Positions 24,999 to 33,516 of a DNA stretch of 51,757 nucleotides are shown piece after piece. The notes under the pieces were generated by a model, which searched no databases, had not been told where the DNA came from, and was given only the letters and a program-made list of their open reading frames with translations. The position numbers and the translations under genes are program-made. Origin of the DNA: Desulfocurvus vexinensis DSM 17965 (GTDB lineage: Bacteria; Desulfobacterota; Desulfovibrionia; Desulfovibrionales; Desulfovibrionaceae); the NCBI RefSeq assembly GCF_000519125.1, contig NZ_JAEX01000020.1, positions 1-51,757 on the forward strand, given 5' to 3'. The first letter of the stretch is position 1, and each line of letters opens with the position of its first letter.

Positions 24999-26120
24999 CT
25001 AGGCCATGTTCGGGAGGAACTCCTGCTGCACGATGCCCGCGCCGCTGCTGCCCGTTTCGGTCACCACGTCGCGCATGGCCGCGAAGATGGCGTCCAGGGT
25101 GGCCAGGTCCAGGCCCTGGGCCAGGCGCAAGAGGGCCACCAGCTCGGCCACCAGCGCCTGGTAGAACTCGCCTTCGGACTTGGACAGCGGATCGTCGGGC
25201 AGGGTGCGCCCGCCGCCGGGGGTGGTCTGCTCCTGCACCACCTGGGTCGTCGCCCCCGTCAGGGCCTGGATGAGCGGCCCGGCCCCGAAGTAGGCGGCGA
25301 TGCCCAGCACCCCGGAGAGCACCGCCGAAAGGATGGCGAAGTTCTCCGCCGTGCGCTCGGCCTTGCCCTCGGTCATGCCCAGGGCCTGGAAGAGGTCGGC
25401 CAGGGCCTTGGTCACGCCGCCGTCGGTGGCCGCATCGACCACCGCCAGCGTGCCCACGGTCAGGGATATGCCCATGATGAGCAGGGCCCCGGGGCCGATG
25501 AGGAGCGCCATTGCGGCGGTCAGGGTCAGGACGATGGCGGTGTTGATCACGGCGGCGGCGGCGAAGAGCCAGCGTTCCGCCGGGGTGCGCGTGGCGTCGG
25601 TGCCCGCGTCTTCGGTGCCGTCGGTGCCGGTGGTGGCTTTCGTGGTGGCCGCGTAGAGCTTGTCCATCTCGGCCTGGTAGCGCTCCATGTCCGATTCCAG
25701 GGCCTTGAGGTCCGTCTCCGTGCTCAGGCGGGCGATTTCCTTGATCAGGTGCTGCATGAGGAACATCAGGTAGGCCCGGCTACCCGTGTCCACGGAGTCG
25801 GCGTCGTAGTCGTCGAGCACGGCCAGCAGCTGGGCCGGGTTCAGTGCGCTGGCCCGGGAGAATTCGTCCCATTCCTGGCGGATTTCCACCGCCAGCTCGG
25901 CGGAAATGGTCACGGCGAACTGCGCCTGCAGGGCCGTGAGCAGTTCGTCCATGGTGGCGCCGGGATTGCAGGACACGTAGGCCGTGGCCGCCGCGTGCAG
26001 CTCGGCCATGCTCTGATCCGGAAAGGCCTTGCGCAGCGCCTGCTCCACGTCGGCCCATTCGCCCTGGTTGTCCTCGTAGCGGCCGATGAGCTGGCTGGTG
26101 TCGATGCCCAGAAGAGACAT
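24999..26120 (-). CDS. Translocator-like secreted protein, paralogue of the 27042 gene
   Basis: This 373-aa protein has an N-terminal domain (residues 1-135) very similar to that of the 418-aa protein encoded at 27042, starting with the identical MSLLGIDTSQLI. Hydrophobic segments at about 185-215 and 215-235, with a helical hairpin near 265-290, suit a membrane-inserting YopB/EspD-type translocator. The C-terminus (LDAIFAAMRDVVTET) again matches the paralogue. The middle is unrelated. Pore formation in a host membrane is inferred. Confidence 0.6.
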   Translation of the reverse strand: MSLLGIDTSQLIGRYEDNQGEWADVEQALRKAFPDQSMAELHAAATAYVSCNPGATMDELLTALQAQFAVTISAELAVEIRQEWDEFSRASALNPAQLLAVLDDYDADSVDTGSRAYLMFLMQHLIKEIARLSTETDLKALESDMERYQAEMDKLYAATTKATTGTDGTEDAGTDATRTPAERWLFAAAAVINTAIVLTLTAAMALLIGPGALLIMGISLTVGTLAVVDAATDGGVTKALADLFQALGMTEGKAERTAENFAILSAVLSGVLGIAAYFGAGPLIQALTGATTQVVQEQTTPGGGRTLPDDPLSKSEGEFYQALVAELVALLRLAQGLDLATLDAIFAAMRDVVTETGSSGAGIVQQEFLPNMA

Positions 26121-26156
26121 CCGCTCCCCCCTTGTCCTTGCTCCGTGCGGGCGGGC

Positions 26157-26987
26157 CTACACGTTGGAAAGCTTGGACATGGTCTGGTACTGCTGCTGGA
26201 GCAGGCTGTTGTAGATTTCCATGAAGGTCCTGACCAGATCGCGGGCCAGGTCTTCCAGCTTCTGGGCCGTCTCCTTGCGGATCTGGGCCACCTGCGACTT
26301 GCCCTCGATCTCGGCGATGTTGGCCTGGATCATGGAGGTGGCGAACTGGCTGGCGGTGTCGAAGAGCTTGGCCGAGCCCGCGACCACCTGGCTCCAGAGC
26401 ATGGCCTTGCTGGAATCCTTGAAGCCCATGCCCGCCAGGCCGCCAACGATGCTGATGGCCGCGCTGGTCAGGCCCAGGGCGAGCTGGGTCCAGGCCATGG
26501 CGCGCATTTCGGCGGCCTTCTCCTTGGCCAGGGCCATGATCTCGTCGCGCTGGGCGAAGCCCTCCATGAGCTGCGAGGCGGACTCCTCGCCCATGACCTC
26601 GATCATCAGCATGAGCAGCATGGCCATGAGGTCGCGCACGCTCTGGGGCGTGACCACCTCTTCGGGGGTCTTCATCACCGCCAGCAGGCTGGCGGCGTCC
26701 AGGGTCGTGGTGGCTGCGAACTGCTCCCACTCCGTGCGCAGGGCCGCCACCTGGTCGGCGGCCAGCCCGGGGTTGAGCTGGTTGACCACGGCCTCGAGCA
26801 CCTCGCCCGGGGTGGCCGAGGGGTGGGCCTCGATGTAGTCGGTGATGGCCGCGCTCAGGGTCTGGGTATCGATGCCCGGCAGCAGGGCGGTGAGCTTCTG
26901 CTCCACGTCCTGCCACTCCTTCGCGTCGCCGGAGAGCAGGTTGGCCCCGAGGGCGGTGGAGATGCCGGAGATGGTGATGTCGCTCAT
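26157..26987 (-). CDS. YopD/EspB-like minor translocator candidate
   Basis: This 276-aa protein has one main hydrophobic region (about residues 165-190: ALGLTSAAISIVGGLAGMGF) and a long C-terminal coiled coil (AEIEGKSQVAQIRKETAQKLEDLARDLVRTF), the general form of single-helix translocators. Its first 95 residues align with the N-terminal domain of both flanking translocator-like proteins (EWQDVEQKL, PSATPGEVLEAV, LRTEWEQFAATTTLDAASLLAV). It lies between them. Exact partner roles are inferred. Confidence 0.6.
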   Translation of the reverse strand: MSDITISGISTALGANLLSGDAKEWQDVEQKLTALLPGIDTQTLSAAITDYIEAHPSATPGEVLEAVVNQLNPGLAADQVAALRTEWEQFAATTTLDAASLLAVMKTPEEVVTPQSVRDLMAMLLMLMIEVMGEESASQLMEGFAQRDEIMALAKEKAAEMRAMAWTQLALGLTSAAISIVGGLAGMGFKDSSKAMLWSQVVAGSAKLFDTASQFATSMIQANIAEIEGKSQVAQIRKETAQKLEDLARDLVRTFMEIYNSLLQQQYQTMSKLSNV

Positions 26988-27005
26988 GATGCCTCCTGGG
27001 TGGAT

Positions 27006-27024
27006 GCGCGGCCCCGGGCCGCGC
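27006..27024. other. Palindromic hairpin between translocator genes
   Basis: GCGCGGCCC and GGGCCGCGC lie one base apart (27006-27014, 27016-27024). A stem of about 8 bp with a minimal loop could form in the intercistronic mRNA. The role is not known. Confidence 0.35.
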
Positions 27025-27041
27025 GGTATGGGCGCACGCGC

Positions 27042-28298
27042 CTAGGCCAGCTCGGGGCTGGACGTCTTCATCAGCGTTTCCAGCAAGTTCTGGGTCGTCT
27101 CGGTGATCATGTCGCGCATGGCGCTGAAGATGGCGTCCAGCAGCGCCTCGGCCACCTGCTGGGAGGTCTTGAGGATCTGCAGCAGCTTCTCCATGAGCGC
27201 CTTGAGCTCCAGCAGTTCGGCCTGCTCCATGGTGTACTGGAAGTCCACCACGGCCTTGGCGCCCGTGGCCACGCCCACGCCCACCTGCATCAGGCAGTTG
27301 GCGATGTTCAGCAGCTTGACCAGTTTTTCCATGGTCGTGGCGGCGGTGCTGGCGGTGTTGGCCGCCGTGGCCGCCGCGCCCGTGGCGCTGGCGCCGGTGG
27401 TGGCGGCGGTGCTGGCCGTGCTGGTGGCGGTGCTGGCGGTGTTGGCCGCCGTGCTGGCGGCGCTGGCGCCCGAGGCGGCGAAGCCCGCGCCCAGGGAGCA
27501 GATGGCGCCGATGATGGCCAGGGTGATCTCCAGGCCGATGCCGATCCAGCGCGCCGTCTCCTTGGGCACGCCGCAGGCCTCAAGGATCGTGGCCGTGATG
27601 CCCGCAAGGGAGTATTTGCCGTCCGAGGCGGCCCCCGCGATGGCCGAGACCGCCAGGGTGCAGGCGATGGCCGCCGCGGCGATGGCCAGCCCCGCCGCCG
27701 CGCCGCCCGTGCCCACCGAGATGACCACGGCCACGGCCACGGCGATGGCCGCGCCGATGACCGCCGCCACGGCGCCCAGCCATTTCAGGAAGCCGCTCGG
27801 GGGCTTGGAGTTCATTTCCTCGATCTTCTTGTTGAGATCTTCCTTGGCCAGTTCGTAGCGGCCCTTGTCGGCCTGCTGCGAGACCTCGATGCTCTCGGCG
27901 GTCAGGCGCTCGATCTCCTCTTGCAGGTGCTGCATGAGGAACATCAGATAGGCCTGGGAGTGGGTGTTCACCGAGTCGGCGTCGTAGTCGTCGAGCACGG
28001 CCAGCAGCTCGGCCGGGTTCAGGGTGCTGGCCGAGGAGAACTCGTCCCACTCCTTGCGGATTTCGGCGGCCAGCTCGGTGGAGATGCTGATGGCGAACTG
28101 CGCTTGCAGGGCCGTGAGCAGCTCGTCCATGGTCGCGCCCGGATTCTGGGCGATGAAGATGGTGGCTGCGGCGTGGATCTCCTCCAGGCTCTTGCCCGGG
28201 AAGGCCTTTTGCAGCGCCAGCTCCACGTCGGTCCATTCGCTTTCGTTGGCCTGGTACTTCGCGATCAGCTGGCTCGTGTCGATGCCCAACAAAGACAT
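27042..28298 (-). CDS. YopB/EspD-like major translocator candidate
   Basis: This 418-aa protein has the shared N-terminal domain at residues 1-135, two long hydrophobic regions at about 171-222 and 252-275, a striking Ala/Ser/Thr-only tract at 275-322, and an amphipathic C-terminal region (MEQAELLELKALMEKLLQILKTSQQ). Two hydrophobic hairpins with flanking helices are typical of major translocators. Two SycD-type chaperone genes lie directly upstream. ATG 28298 gives the same MSLLGIDTSQ start as the paralogue, so the 12-codon upstream extension is rejected. Confidence 0.66.
   Translation of the reverse strand: MSLLGIDTSQLIAKYQANESEWTDVELALQKAFPGKSLEEIHAAATIFIAQNPGATMDELLTALQAQFAISISTELAAEIRKEWDEFSSASTLNPAELLAVLDDYDADSVNTHSQAYLMFLMQHLQEEIERLTAESIEVSQQADKGRYELAKEDLNKKIEEMNSKPPSGFLKWLGAVAAVIGAAIAVAVAVVISVGTGGAAAGLAIAAAAIACTLAVSAIAGAASDGKYSLAGITATILEACGVPKETARWIGIGLEITLAIIGAICSLGAGFAASGASAASTAANTASTATSTASTAATTGASATGAAATAANTASTAATTMEKLVKLLNIANCLMQVGVGVATGAKAVVDFQYTMEQAELLELKALMEKLLQILKTSQQVAEALLDAIFSAMRDMITETTQNLLETLMKTSSPELA
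27333..27476 (-). repeat. Ala/Ser/Thr low-complexity tract in the translocator
   Basis: This codes for residues 275-322, almost only A, S and T with repeated NTAST/TAST units from GCC-AGC-ACC type codons. It could be a flexible linker between the second membrane hairpin and the C-terminal helices, or a site of copy-number variation. Confidence 0.7.
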
Positions 28299-28347
28299 GG
28301 CGTACTCCTTTGGGCGCCCCCTTGGGCGCGGCATGTCGCGGCTCGCT

Positions 28348-28863
28348 TCAGCGCGCGGTGTCTTTACGGGATTCCAGCAGCCGGAGCATGGACCGGGCCT
28401 GCCTGCCGTAGGCCGCCAGGGTCGGGGCGACGCCGGAGGCCTCGCCCGCCTCGCGGGCCGTCTCGAAGGCGCCCTGGGCCTGCTCGGGCAGCCCCATGGC
28501 CATGAGGCACACGCCCATGCGGAAGGGCGCCACAGGGTCGCCCGGGGTCAGGCCCATGACCACGGCGTAGCCGCGCACGGCGTCGGCCCATTTGCGCTGG
28601 GCCTCGCAGGCTCCGGCCAGGCCGAGCCAGCCGCGCGGGTCGGCGGAGGCGAACAGGACCATGGCCTGGAACAGGGACTCGGCCTGGGCGTAGTCCTCCA
28701 CGCTGTAGGCCGCGTGGGCCATGGCGTAGAGGCCCTCCATGGCCTGGCGCGGGAGCAGCGGCGCCTGGGGCGAGCCGCCGGAGGCCTCGATTTCCTTGGT
28801 CAGGGTGTCGCGTATGGCGGTGAGCTGGGCCATCGCTTCGGGAGAGTACAGGTCGTTCATCAT
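28348..28863 (-). CDS. SycD/LcrH-type TPR translocator chaperone (copy 1)
   Basis: This 171-aa protein has three TPR repeats (LYAMAHAAYSVEDYAQAESLFQAMVLFASADPRGWLGLAGACEAQRKWADAVRGYAVVMGLTPGDPVAPFRMGVCLMAMG), the hallmark of class II T3SS chaperones that hold hydrophobic translocators. It is paralogous to the next gene upstream. It lies 49 bp before the translocator gene at 28298 and is its likely partner. Confidence 0.85.
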   Translation of the reverse strand: MMNDLYSPEAMAQLTAIRDTLTKEIEASGGSPQAPLLPRQAMEGLYAMAHAAYSVEDYAQAESLFQAMVLFASADPRGWLGLAGACEAQRKWADAVRGYAVVMGLTPGDPVAPFRMGVCLMAMGLPEQAQGAFETAREAGEASGVAPTLAAYGRQARSMLRLLESRKDTAR

Positions 28864-28894
28864 ATTGCTCGGGGGTTGCGGGTTTGGCTTGGGG

Positions 28895-29398
28895 TCAGCA
28901 CTGCCCTTTCTCGTCCAGCATGCGCAGCATGGACGCGGCGCGCTGGGCGTAGGGCAGCTTCTTGGGGTTGTCCTGCATGGCGTCCATGGTGGACGCGGCG
29001 GCCTCGAAGGCGTCGCGCGCGGCCCAGGGCTTGTCCAGTTCCATCAGGCAGACCCCGGCCCGGTAGGCCGCCACGGGGTCGCCGGGGGTCAGGGCCATGG
29101 CCATGCCGTAGCCCAGGGCGGCCTGCTCCCATTTGCGCTGGGCCTCGCAGGCGCCGCCGTAGCCCAGCCAGCCGCGCGGGTCCTTGGCGCCGTACAGGGC
29201 CATGCCCATGAAGACGTTCTCGGCCTGGGCGTAATCCTCCACGGCGTAGGCCGCGCGGGCCTGGGCGTAGAGTTCCTCCAGGCCTTCGCGGGGCATGGCG
29301 ATGAGGTCGCGCACATGGCCCTTGGCCTGCATTTCGGCCATGAGTCTGGCACGCAGGGCGGGCCATTGTTCGTTCAGGTACTCTTTGTCGAAAGACAT
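28895..29398 (-). CDS. SycD/LcrH-type TPR translocator chaperone (copy 2)
   Basis: This 167-aa protein has the same three TPRs as copy 1 (YAQARAAYAVEDYAQAENVFMGMALYGAKDPRGWLGYGGACEAQRKWEQAALGYGMAMALTPGDPVAAYRAGVCLMEL). The N- and C-termini differ between copies. Two chaperones alongside two related translocators suggest duplication and specialisation, with each chaperone serving one paralogue (inference). Confidence 0.85.
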   Translation of the reverse strand: MSFDKEYLNEQWPALRARLMAEMQAKGHVRDLIAMPREGLEELYAQARAAYAVEDYAQAENVFMGMALYGAKDPRGWLGYGGACEAQRKWEQAALGYGMAMALTPGDPVAAYRAGVCLMELDKPWAARDAFEAAASTMDAMQDNPKKLPYAQRAASMLRMLDEKGQC

Positions 29399-29414
29399 GG
29401 GAGATCCCCCTTGC

Positions 29415-29975
29415 TCAGAGCGTTTTCGCCAGGGTGCCGAACACGTCGGTGTTCTTCTTCACGCAGTCCACGGCCATCTGCTGGGCGCTGTCGCAGTCCT
29501 TGGCGGCCTGGTCGAACTTGGCCCCGGCCATCTTCATGTCCGTGGAGGCGATGTTCTTCTCGTAGTCCAGGCCGTCGCGCAGGTTCTGCCACTCGTCCTC
29601 GTTGTGCTTCTTGTCGTTGCCTTTGGTGGAGTAGCCGATATTGTTCTTGTCGCAGAAGGCGACCATGCCGCTGGACATGTAGGTGGCCTTGTCCTGGTCC
29701 GCTGCGTCGCGCTGCTTCTCGGCGGCCTCCTGGGAGTATTTGTTGACTTCCTTGTAGTAGTCCGTGGTGTCCTCGTAGGCCTCGTAGGCCTTTTCCATCT
29801 TGGCCTGGCCCTGGCCGGCGGCGGCCACGCACAGGATGGCGAAGGACACCATGGGATTGTCGCCCATCATGGCCTTGAGCTTGGCCGTGGCCCCCGTGGT
29901 CAGGCTGGCGGTGCCGGCGCTGTCCAACTTGGTGCCGGAGCGGGCGATGGAGAGTGCTGAAAGCAGGTCGGCCAT
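29415..29975 (-). CDS. EspA/SseB-like needle tip or filament protein candidate
   Basis: This 186-aa protein has a hydrophobic helix near residues 38-55 (DNPMVSFAILCVAAAGQGQAKMEK) running into a coiled coil, a polar middle, then an amphipathic C-terminal helix (KNIASTDMKMAGAKFDQAAKDCDSAQQMAVDCVKKNTDVFGTLAKTL). This is the layout of EspA and SseB, secreted subunits at the needle end, and not of LcrV. Position before the translocator chaperones supports a tip role. No strong identity could be checked; another secreted protein is possible. Confidence 0.5.
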   Translation of the reverse strand: MADLLSALSIARSGTKLDSAGTASLTTGATAKLKAMMGDNPMVSFAILCVAAAGQGQAKMEKAYEAYEDTTDYYKEVNKYSQEAAEKQRDAADQDKATYMSSGMVAFCDKNNIGYSTKGNDKKHNEDEWQNLRDGLDYEKNIASTDMKMAGAKFDQAAKDCDSAQQMAVDCVKKNTDVFGTLAKTL

Positions 29976-29985
29976 GGTCGGTCTC

Positions 29986-30294
29986 CTAGAGCTTGACGAT
30001 CATGCGCTTCTTGCGCTTGACGGGTTCGTCGGCGGCCTCGCCGGCCGGGGCGTCGGCCTCGGCGCGCCGGGTTTCGTCCATGGCCTTGCGCATCATGTCG
30101 TAGGCCTCGGGGTGGATCAGGTTCTCGCTGACGGCCAGGGCGACCTCCTCCTCGGTGAGGCCCACGGCGCCCAGCAGGGCCTGGTAGCGCTGGCGGCCCT
30201 TGTGCACGGCGTCGCGGCGGCGGCGCAGTTCGGCGTCGGCCTCCTCGGCTTCCCGGCGCAGGGTGGCCAGGGTCTGGTTCAGGTCTTCACGCAT
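29986..30294 (-). CDS. Small coiled-coil protein, SseA-like chaperone candidate
   Basis: This 102-aa, highly charged helical protein (LNQTLATLRREAEEADAELRRRRDAVHKGRQRYQAL) has a basic tail (KRKKRMIVKL). It lies 10 bp before the tip-like gene. SseA (108 aa) has the same size, composition and position relative to sseB. Function as the tip-protein chaperone is inferred from these features; a regulatory role is also possible. Confidence 0.45.
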   Translation of the reverse strand: MREDLNQTLATLRREAEEADAELRRRRDAVHKGRQRYQALLGAVGLTEEEVALAVSENLIHPEAYDMMRKAMDETRRAEADAPAGEAADEPVKRKKRMIVKL

Positions 30295-30312
30295 GTGTCT
30301 TGTTCCTTTCCG

Positions 30313-33300
30313 CTAGTGGCCCTGGGGCGGGGAGGGGTTCAGGCCGTAGAACATGTCCCAGCCGGAGAGCTCGACCTGCGGGGCGTCGGTGCCCAGGCCG
30401 GAGAGGGTGAAGTCCATCCGCCCGACCTTGCCGAATTCCAGGCCCGGCGGGTCCGAATGCTGGGAGGCGCCCTTCTGCTGCACGTAGTCCATGTGCACGT
30501 CCATGGAGCCGTCGGGCTTGGTGGTCAGGGTGAAGTCGGCCACGGAGGACAGGGTCGGCCCCTCGTGGGTCATGTAGGTCGCCAGCAGCGGCTGGGTGGG
30601 CGGGTAGTTGAGCATGGTGGTGTCCACCAGGCCGTACACGTTCTGGAAGGTCACCTGGGCCACCTGCCGGGCCGGGCCCTCGCCGCCCACGGCGTCGATG
30701 AAGGCGTCCAGGCGGCGGTGCTGTTCGTCCTCGGGCAGGTTGGTGCCGCCGCCGCCGTAGGTCTGGCCGTCCACCGTGATGGGCCTGCGGAAGAAATCCT
30801 CGATGAAGTCGCGGTTGAGGCCCCGGTAGCCCAGCAGGCGGTCCTTGCCCAGCTCGGTGGTCAGGCCCTGGCTGATGGTCGCGGTCATCACGGGCTTGTC
30901 CACGGCGCCGCTTAGCAGCGAGGTGGTCCGGGCGCCCACGGTGAAGGTGCCCTCGGTGCTGTTCCCGCGCAGGGTGTCCACACCCAGGGTGGTCACCCGC
31001 TGGGGCGGGCAGGAGCTGTAGAGGGCGTCCCAGTTGTCCAGGCGCAGCACCGGGTCGTCGCTGCCGAAGCCCTGGATGGTGATGTCCAGGGCGTGCTGCT
31101 CGCCCATGTCGTAGTCGCCGTTGCCCAAGCGCTGTTCGGAGTGCTCGCAGTGCAGCTTCATGGTCTCGCCGTCGATGGTCACGGAGAAGCGCATGCCCGA
31201 GGGCGCCTCCGTGGCCGGGTCGATCCCGTGGATGGGCGCGCCGCCGTGGCCCATGAAGGCCTGCACCAGCGGGCTCGTGGCCGGGTCTTCCGCCAGGGCG
31301 GACATCAGGCGGCCCAGGGTGCCCTGGCCGACCAGCCGGGCGACCTGCTGGGCCTTCTCCGGCCCGCCGCAGGCGTCGATGAAGGCCTGGAGCTGTTCGC
31401 CGAGCACGCCCTCGGGCGCGTTGTCGTCGCCGGTGAAGAACTGGCCGTTGACGGTGACGCCGTTGCGGATGAAGTCGGGGATGAAGCGCTGGGGCAGGCC
31501 CTTGGCGCCCAGGGTGCCGTCGGTGTGCAGGTCCTGGGTCAGGGTGCGCACCAGGGTCTGGCCGATGGCCTGGGTGTCGGGCTCGCCTTCCTGGAGGGCC
31601 TGCACGTCGCGGCCCAGGGTCACGGTGCCGTGGCCGATCTGCGGGCGGATTTCCGACAGGGGCCGCATGCCGATCATCTGGCCGGACAGATCGGTGCGCC
31701 GGGCTTCCTGGGCGCGCACGGTGTCGGTGCCGCCGCGCACGGCGAAGTCCTTGCCCAGGGAGTCGAGCATCCGGGTGACCTGTTGGGTCTGCTCGGGGCT
31801 GGCCTCGCCCGGGCCGTGGTCCTCCAGGCCCAGGTTCTGGGCCAGCAGCAGCAGGGCGTTGGTGGCCTTGTTGGTGGTGCTGGTCACGGAGGCGAGGTCC
31901 TGCTGGCCGAGGTCCCCGGGCAGGGTTTCGCCGCCCGAGGCGATGACATCGACCAGCGCGCCGACGAGCCCCCGGCACTGCGGCGACTGCAATGTCTCGA
32001 TAAGCTGCTGGCGCTGGTCCTGGGTCAGGGAGGCGGTGGCCTCGGTCAGGGCCTGGGAGAGCGCGTCCACGCCCTCGTCCACGTCGCCGGTGCCGTCGAG
32101 CATGGCGCTGGCGCGCACGACCTGCTCCACGAAGGTGTTGATTTTTTCCGGGGTGGTTGGCCCGGAGAGCAGGCCGCCCACGGCCTCGCGGATCTGGCCC
32201 TTGAGATGGGAGCCCGGGGCCGTGCCCGCCAGCTCGTCCTGGTTCAGCACCACCTCGTCGCCGATGCGCACGTCCAGGTGGTCGTAGCGCGAGGCGATGG
32301 TGTCGCGCAGGCCCTTGACCTCGGCGCGCTCGCCCTCGGTCAGGGTGTCCTGGGCCAGCACGATGTCGAGGTTGGCGAGCATGGTCCGCAGGCCCTGGCT
32401 CTTGGAGGTGGGGTTGTTCGCGCGCAGCAGGTCGGCCAGGTCGTTCTTGCCCGCCCGGGTCATGGTTTCGATGAGCCCCTTGTACTGGCGCGACAGCCCG
32501 GTGGGGATGCGCTCCTTGCGCGAGTCCGGCGCGTTGGGGAACAGCCGCCCGCCCGAGAGGCCGCGCAGCGCGGTGCGGAAAAAGCCCATGGCGTGGCCCA
32601 GGGTCTGCTGGAGGTCGCGCCAAAAGCGCATGGGCCGGTCCGCCGGTCCGCCCGGGTCGCGGCGCACGGAGCCGGAACTCAGGCGGCAGCCGTGCTCCTC
32701 CATCTTGAGGAACAGGCGGTCGTTGCCGGGCAGGCCCTCGGTGCCCGCGTTCAGGGCCCCGTAGAGCACCGTGGCCTTGCCGTAGGGCAGGGTCGGGCCG
32801 TCGAGCATGTCGATGCCGCGGTGCCCGCCGCCGGGGGAGCCCTGGAAGCCGTCGATATGCGAGGAGGGCCGCTGGTAGACCTCGGGGCTGGAGTCCAGGA
32901 AATCGCGCAGGCGGTGCCCGGGGTCCTCGATGCTGAAGGCGCCCTCGCTGAAGGTCGCGCCCTTCTCGTTGGCCTTGGCCATGAGGAAGGTCGTCAGGTC
33001 GCGGATGTTCTCCGCCGTGGCCGGGCCGTGGACGGTGCCGTTGCGGATGCCGTCCCACAGCCGGTAGCCGCTTTCCACGCGCTCCTGGAGCACGCGCGGC
33101 ATGTCGCGCACGGCCTGGTCGCGCTGGTCCTGCGGCAGGGCCTCGATCTCGTGCTCGACCATCTTGCCGTCCACCTGGGCCAGGTGGCCGTCGGGCGGCA
33201 TGCTCAGGCCGACGCTCTTGGGCATGAGCGAGCGCGGGGGCGCCGTGCTCTCCCACTGGTCCAGGGCCTGGTTCAGGGCCTGCTGGGAGGTGTTGACCAT

Positions 33301-33480
33301 GGGGCCCAGGCTGCCCAGGGGCGCTTGGCCGACAACCTGGCGGCCCTGCTGCTGGAGGACGCCGACGCGCTCGGGGGTGATGCCGCCCTGGACGGTGGTC
33401 CCGGACTGGACGCCCTGGTCCAGGCCCTGGGTGGGCCCGGTGCCGAGGAGCGGGACGTTGAGGGTGGTTTCAAAGCCCAT
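30313..33480 (-). CDS. Large candidate T3SS effector with duplicated C-terminal domain
   Basis: This 1055-aa soluble protein has no signal peptide or membrane helix. The N-terminus (about residues 1-90) is Gln/Gly/Thr/Ser-rich and disordered-looking, as in secreted substrates. Residues 200-310 hold a compact region (LPYGKATVLYGALN; RLFLKMEEHGCRLSSGS). Residues 440-560 are helical. Residues 639-827 and 866-1053 are two copies of one domain. A CesT-type chaperone gene lies 36 bp upstream, first in the operon. No known effector family was recognised, so function is unknown. ATG 33480 has GGGG 8 nt upstream. Confidence 0.6.
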   Translation of the reverse strand: MGFETTLNVPLLGTGPTQGLDQGVQSGTTVQGGITPERVGVLQQQGRQVVGQAPLGSLGPMVNTSQQALNQALDQWESTAPPRSLMPKSVGLSMPPDGHLAQVDGKMVEHEIEALPQDQRDQAVRDMPRVLQERVESGYRLWDGIRNGTVHGPATAENIRDLTTFLMAKANEKGATFSEGAFSIEDPGHRLRDFLDSSPEVYQRPSSHIDGFQGSPGGGHRGIDMLDGPTLPYGKATVLYGALNAGTEGLPGNDRLFLKMEEHGCRLSSGSVRRDPGGPADRPMRFWRDLQQTLGHAMGFFRTALRGLSGGRLFPNAPDSRKERIPTGLSRQYKGLIETMTRAGKNDLADLLRANNPTSKSQGLRTMLANLDIVLAQDTLTEGERAEVKGLRDTIASRYDHLDVRIGDEVVLNQDELAGTAPGSHLKGQIREAVGGLLSGPTTPEKINTFVEQVVRASAMLDGTGDVDEGVDALSQALTEATASLTQDQRQQLIETLQSPQCRGLVGALVDVIASGGETLPGDLGQQDLASVTSTTNKATNALLLLAQNLGLEDHGPGEASPEQTQQVTRMLDSLGKDFAVRGGTDTVRAQEARRTDLSGQMIGMRPLSEIRPQIGHGTVTLGRDVQALQEGEPDTQAIGQTLVRTLTQDLHTDGTLGAKGLPQRFIPDFIRNGVTVNGQFFTGDDNAPEGVLGEQLQAFIDACGGPEKAQQVARLVGQGTLGRLMSALAEDPATSPLVQAFMGHGGAPIHGIDPATEAPSGMRFSVTIDGETMKLHCEHSEQRLGNGDYDMGEQHALDITIQGFGSDDPVLRLDNWDALYSSCPPQRVTTLGVDTLRGNSTEGTFTVGARTTSLLSGAVDKPVMTATISQGLTTELGKDRLLGYRGLNRDFIEDFFRRPITVDGQTYGGGGTNLPEDEQHRRLDAFIDAVGGEGPARQVAQVTFQNVYGLVDTTMLNYPPTQPLLATYMTHEGPTLSSVADFTLTTKPDGSMDVHMDYVQQKGASQHSDPPGLEFGKVGRMDFTLSGLGTDAPQVELSGWDMFYGLNPSPPQGH
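30322..31566 (-). repeat. Two copies of a ~190-residue domain in the candidate effector
   Basis: Copy A (residues 639-827) and copy B (866-1053) share GLxxxFIxDFxRxxxTVxGQ, then LxAFIDAxGGxxxAxQVAxxxxQ, PxxxPLxxxxMxHxG, DxTxxGxGxDxPxxxLxxWDxxY and end near PPQ. Sequences have diverged widely, so the duplication is old. Confidence 0.8.
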
Positions 33481-33516
33481 GAGAATTCCCCTTGGCGCGT
33501 GGCGGCGCCGTTGCGA

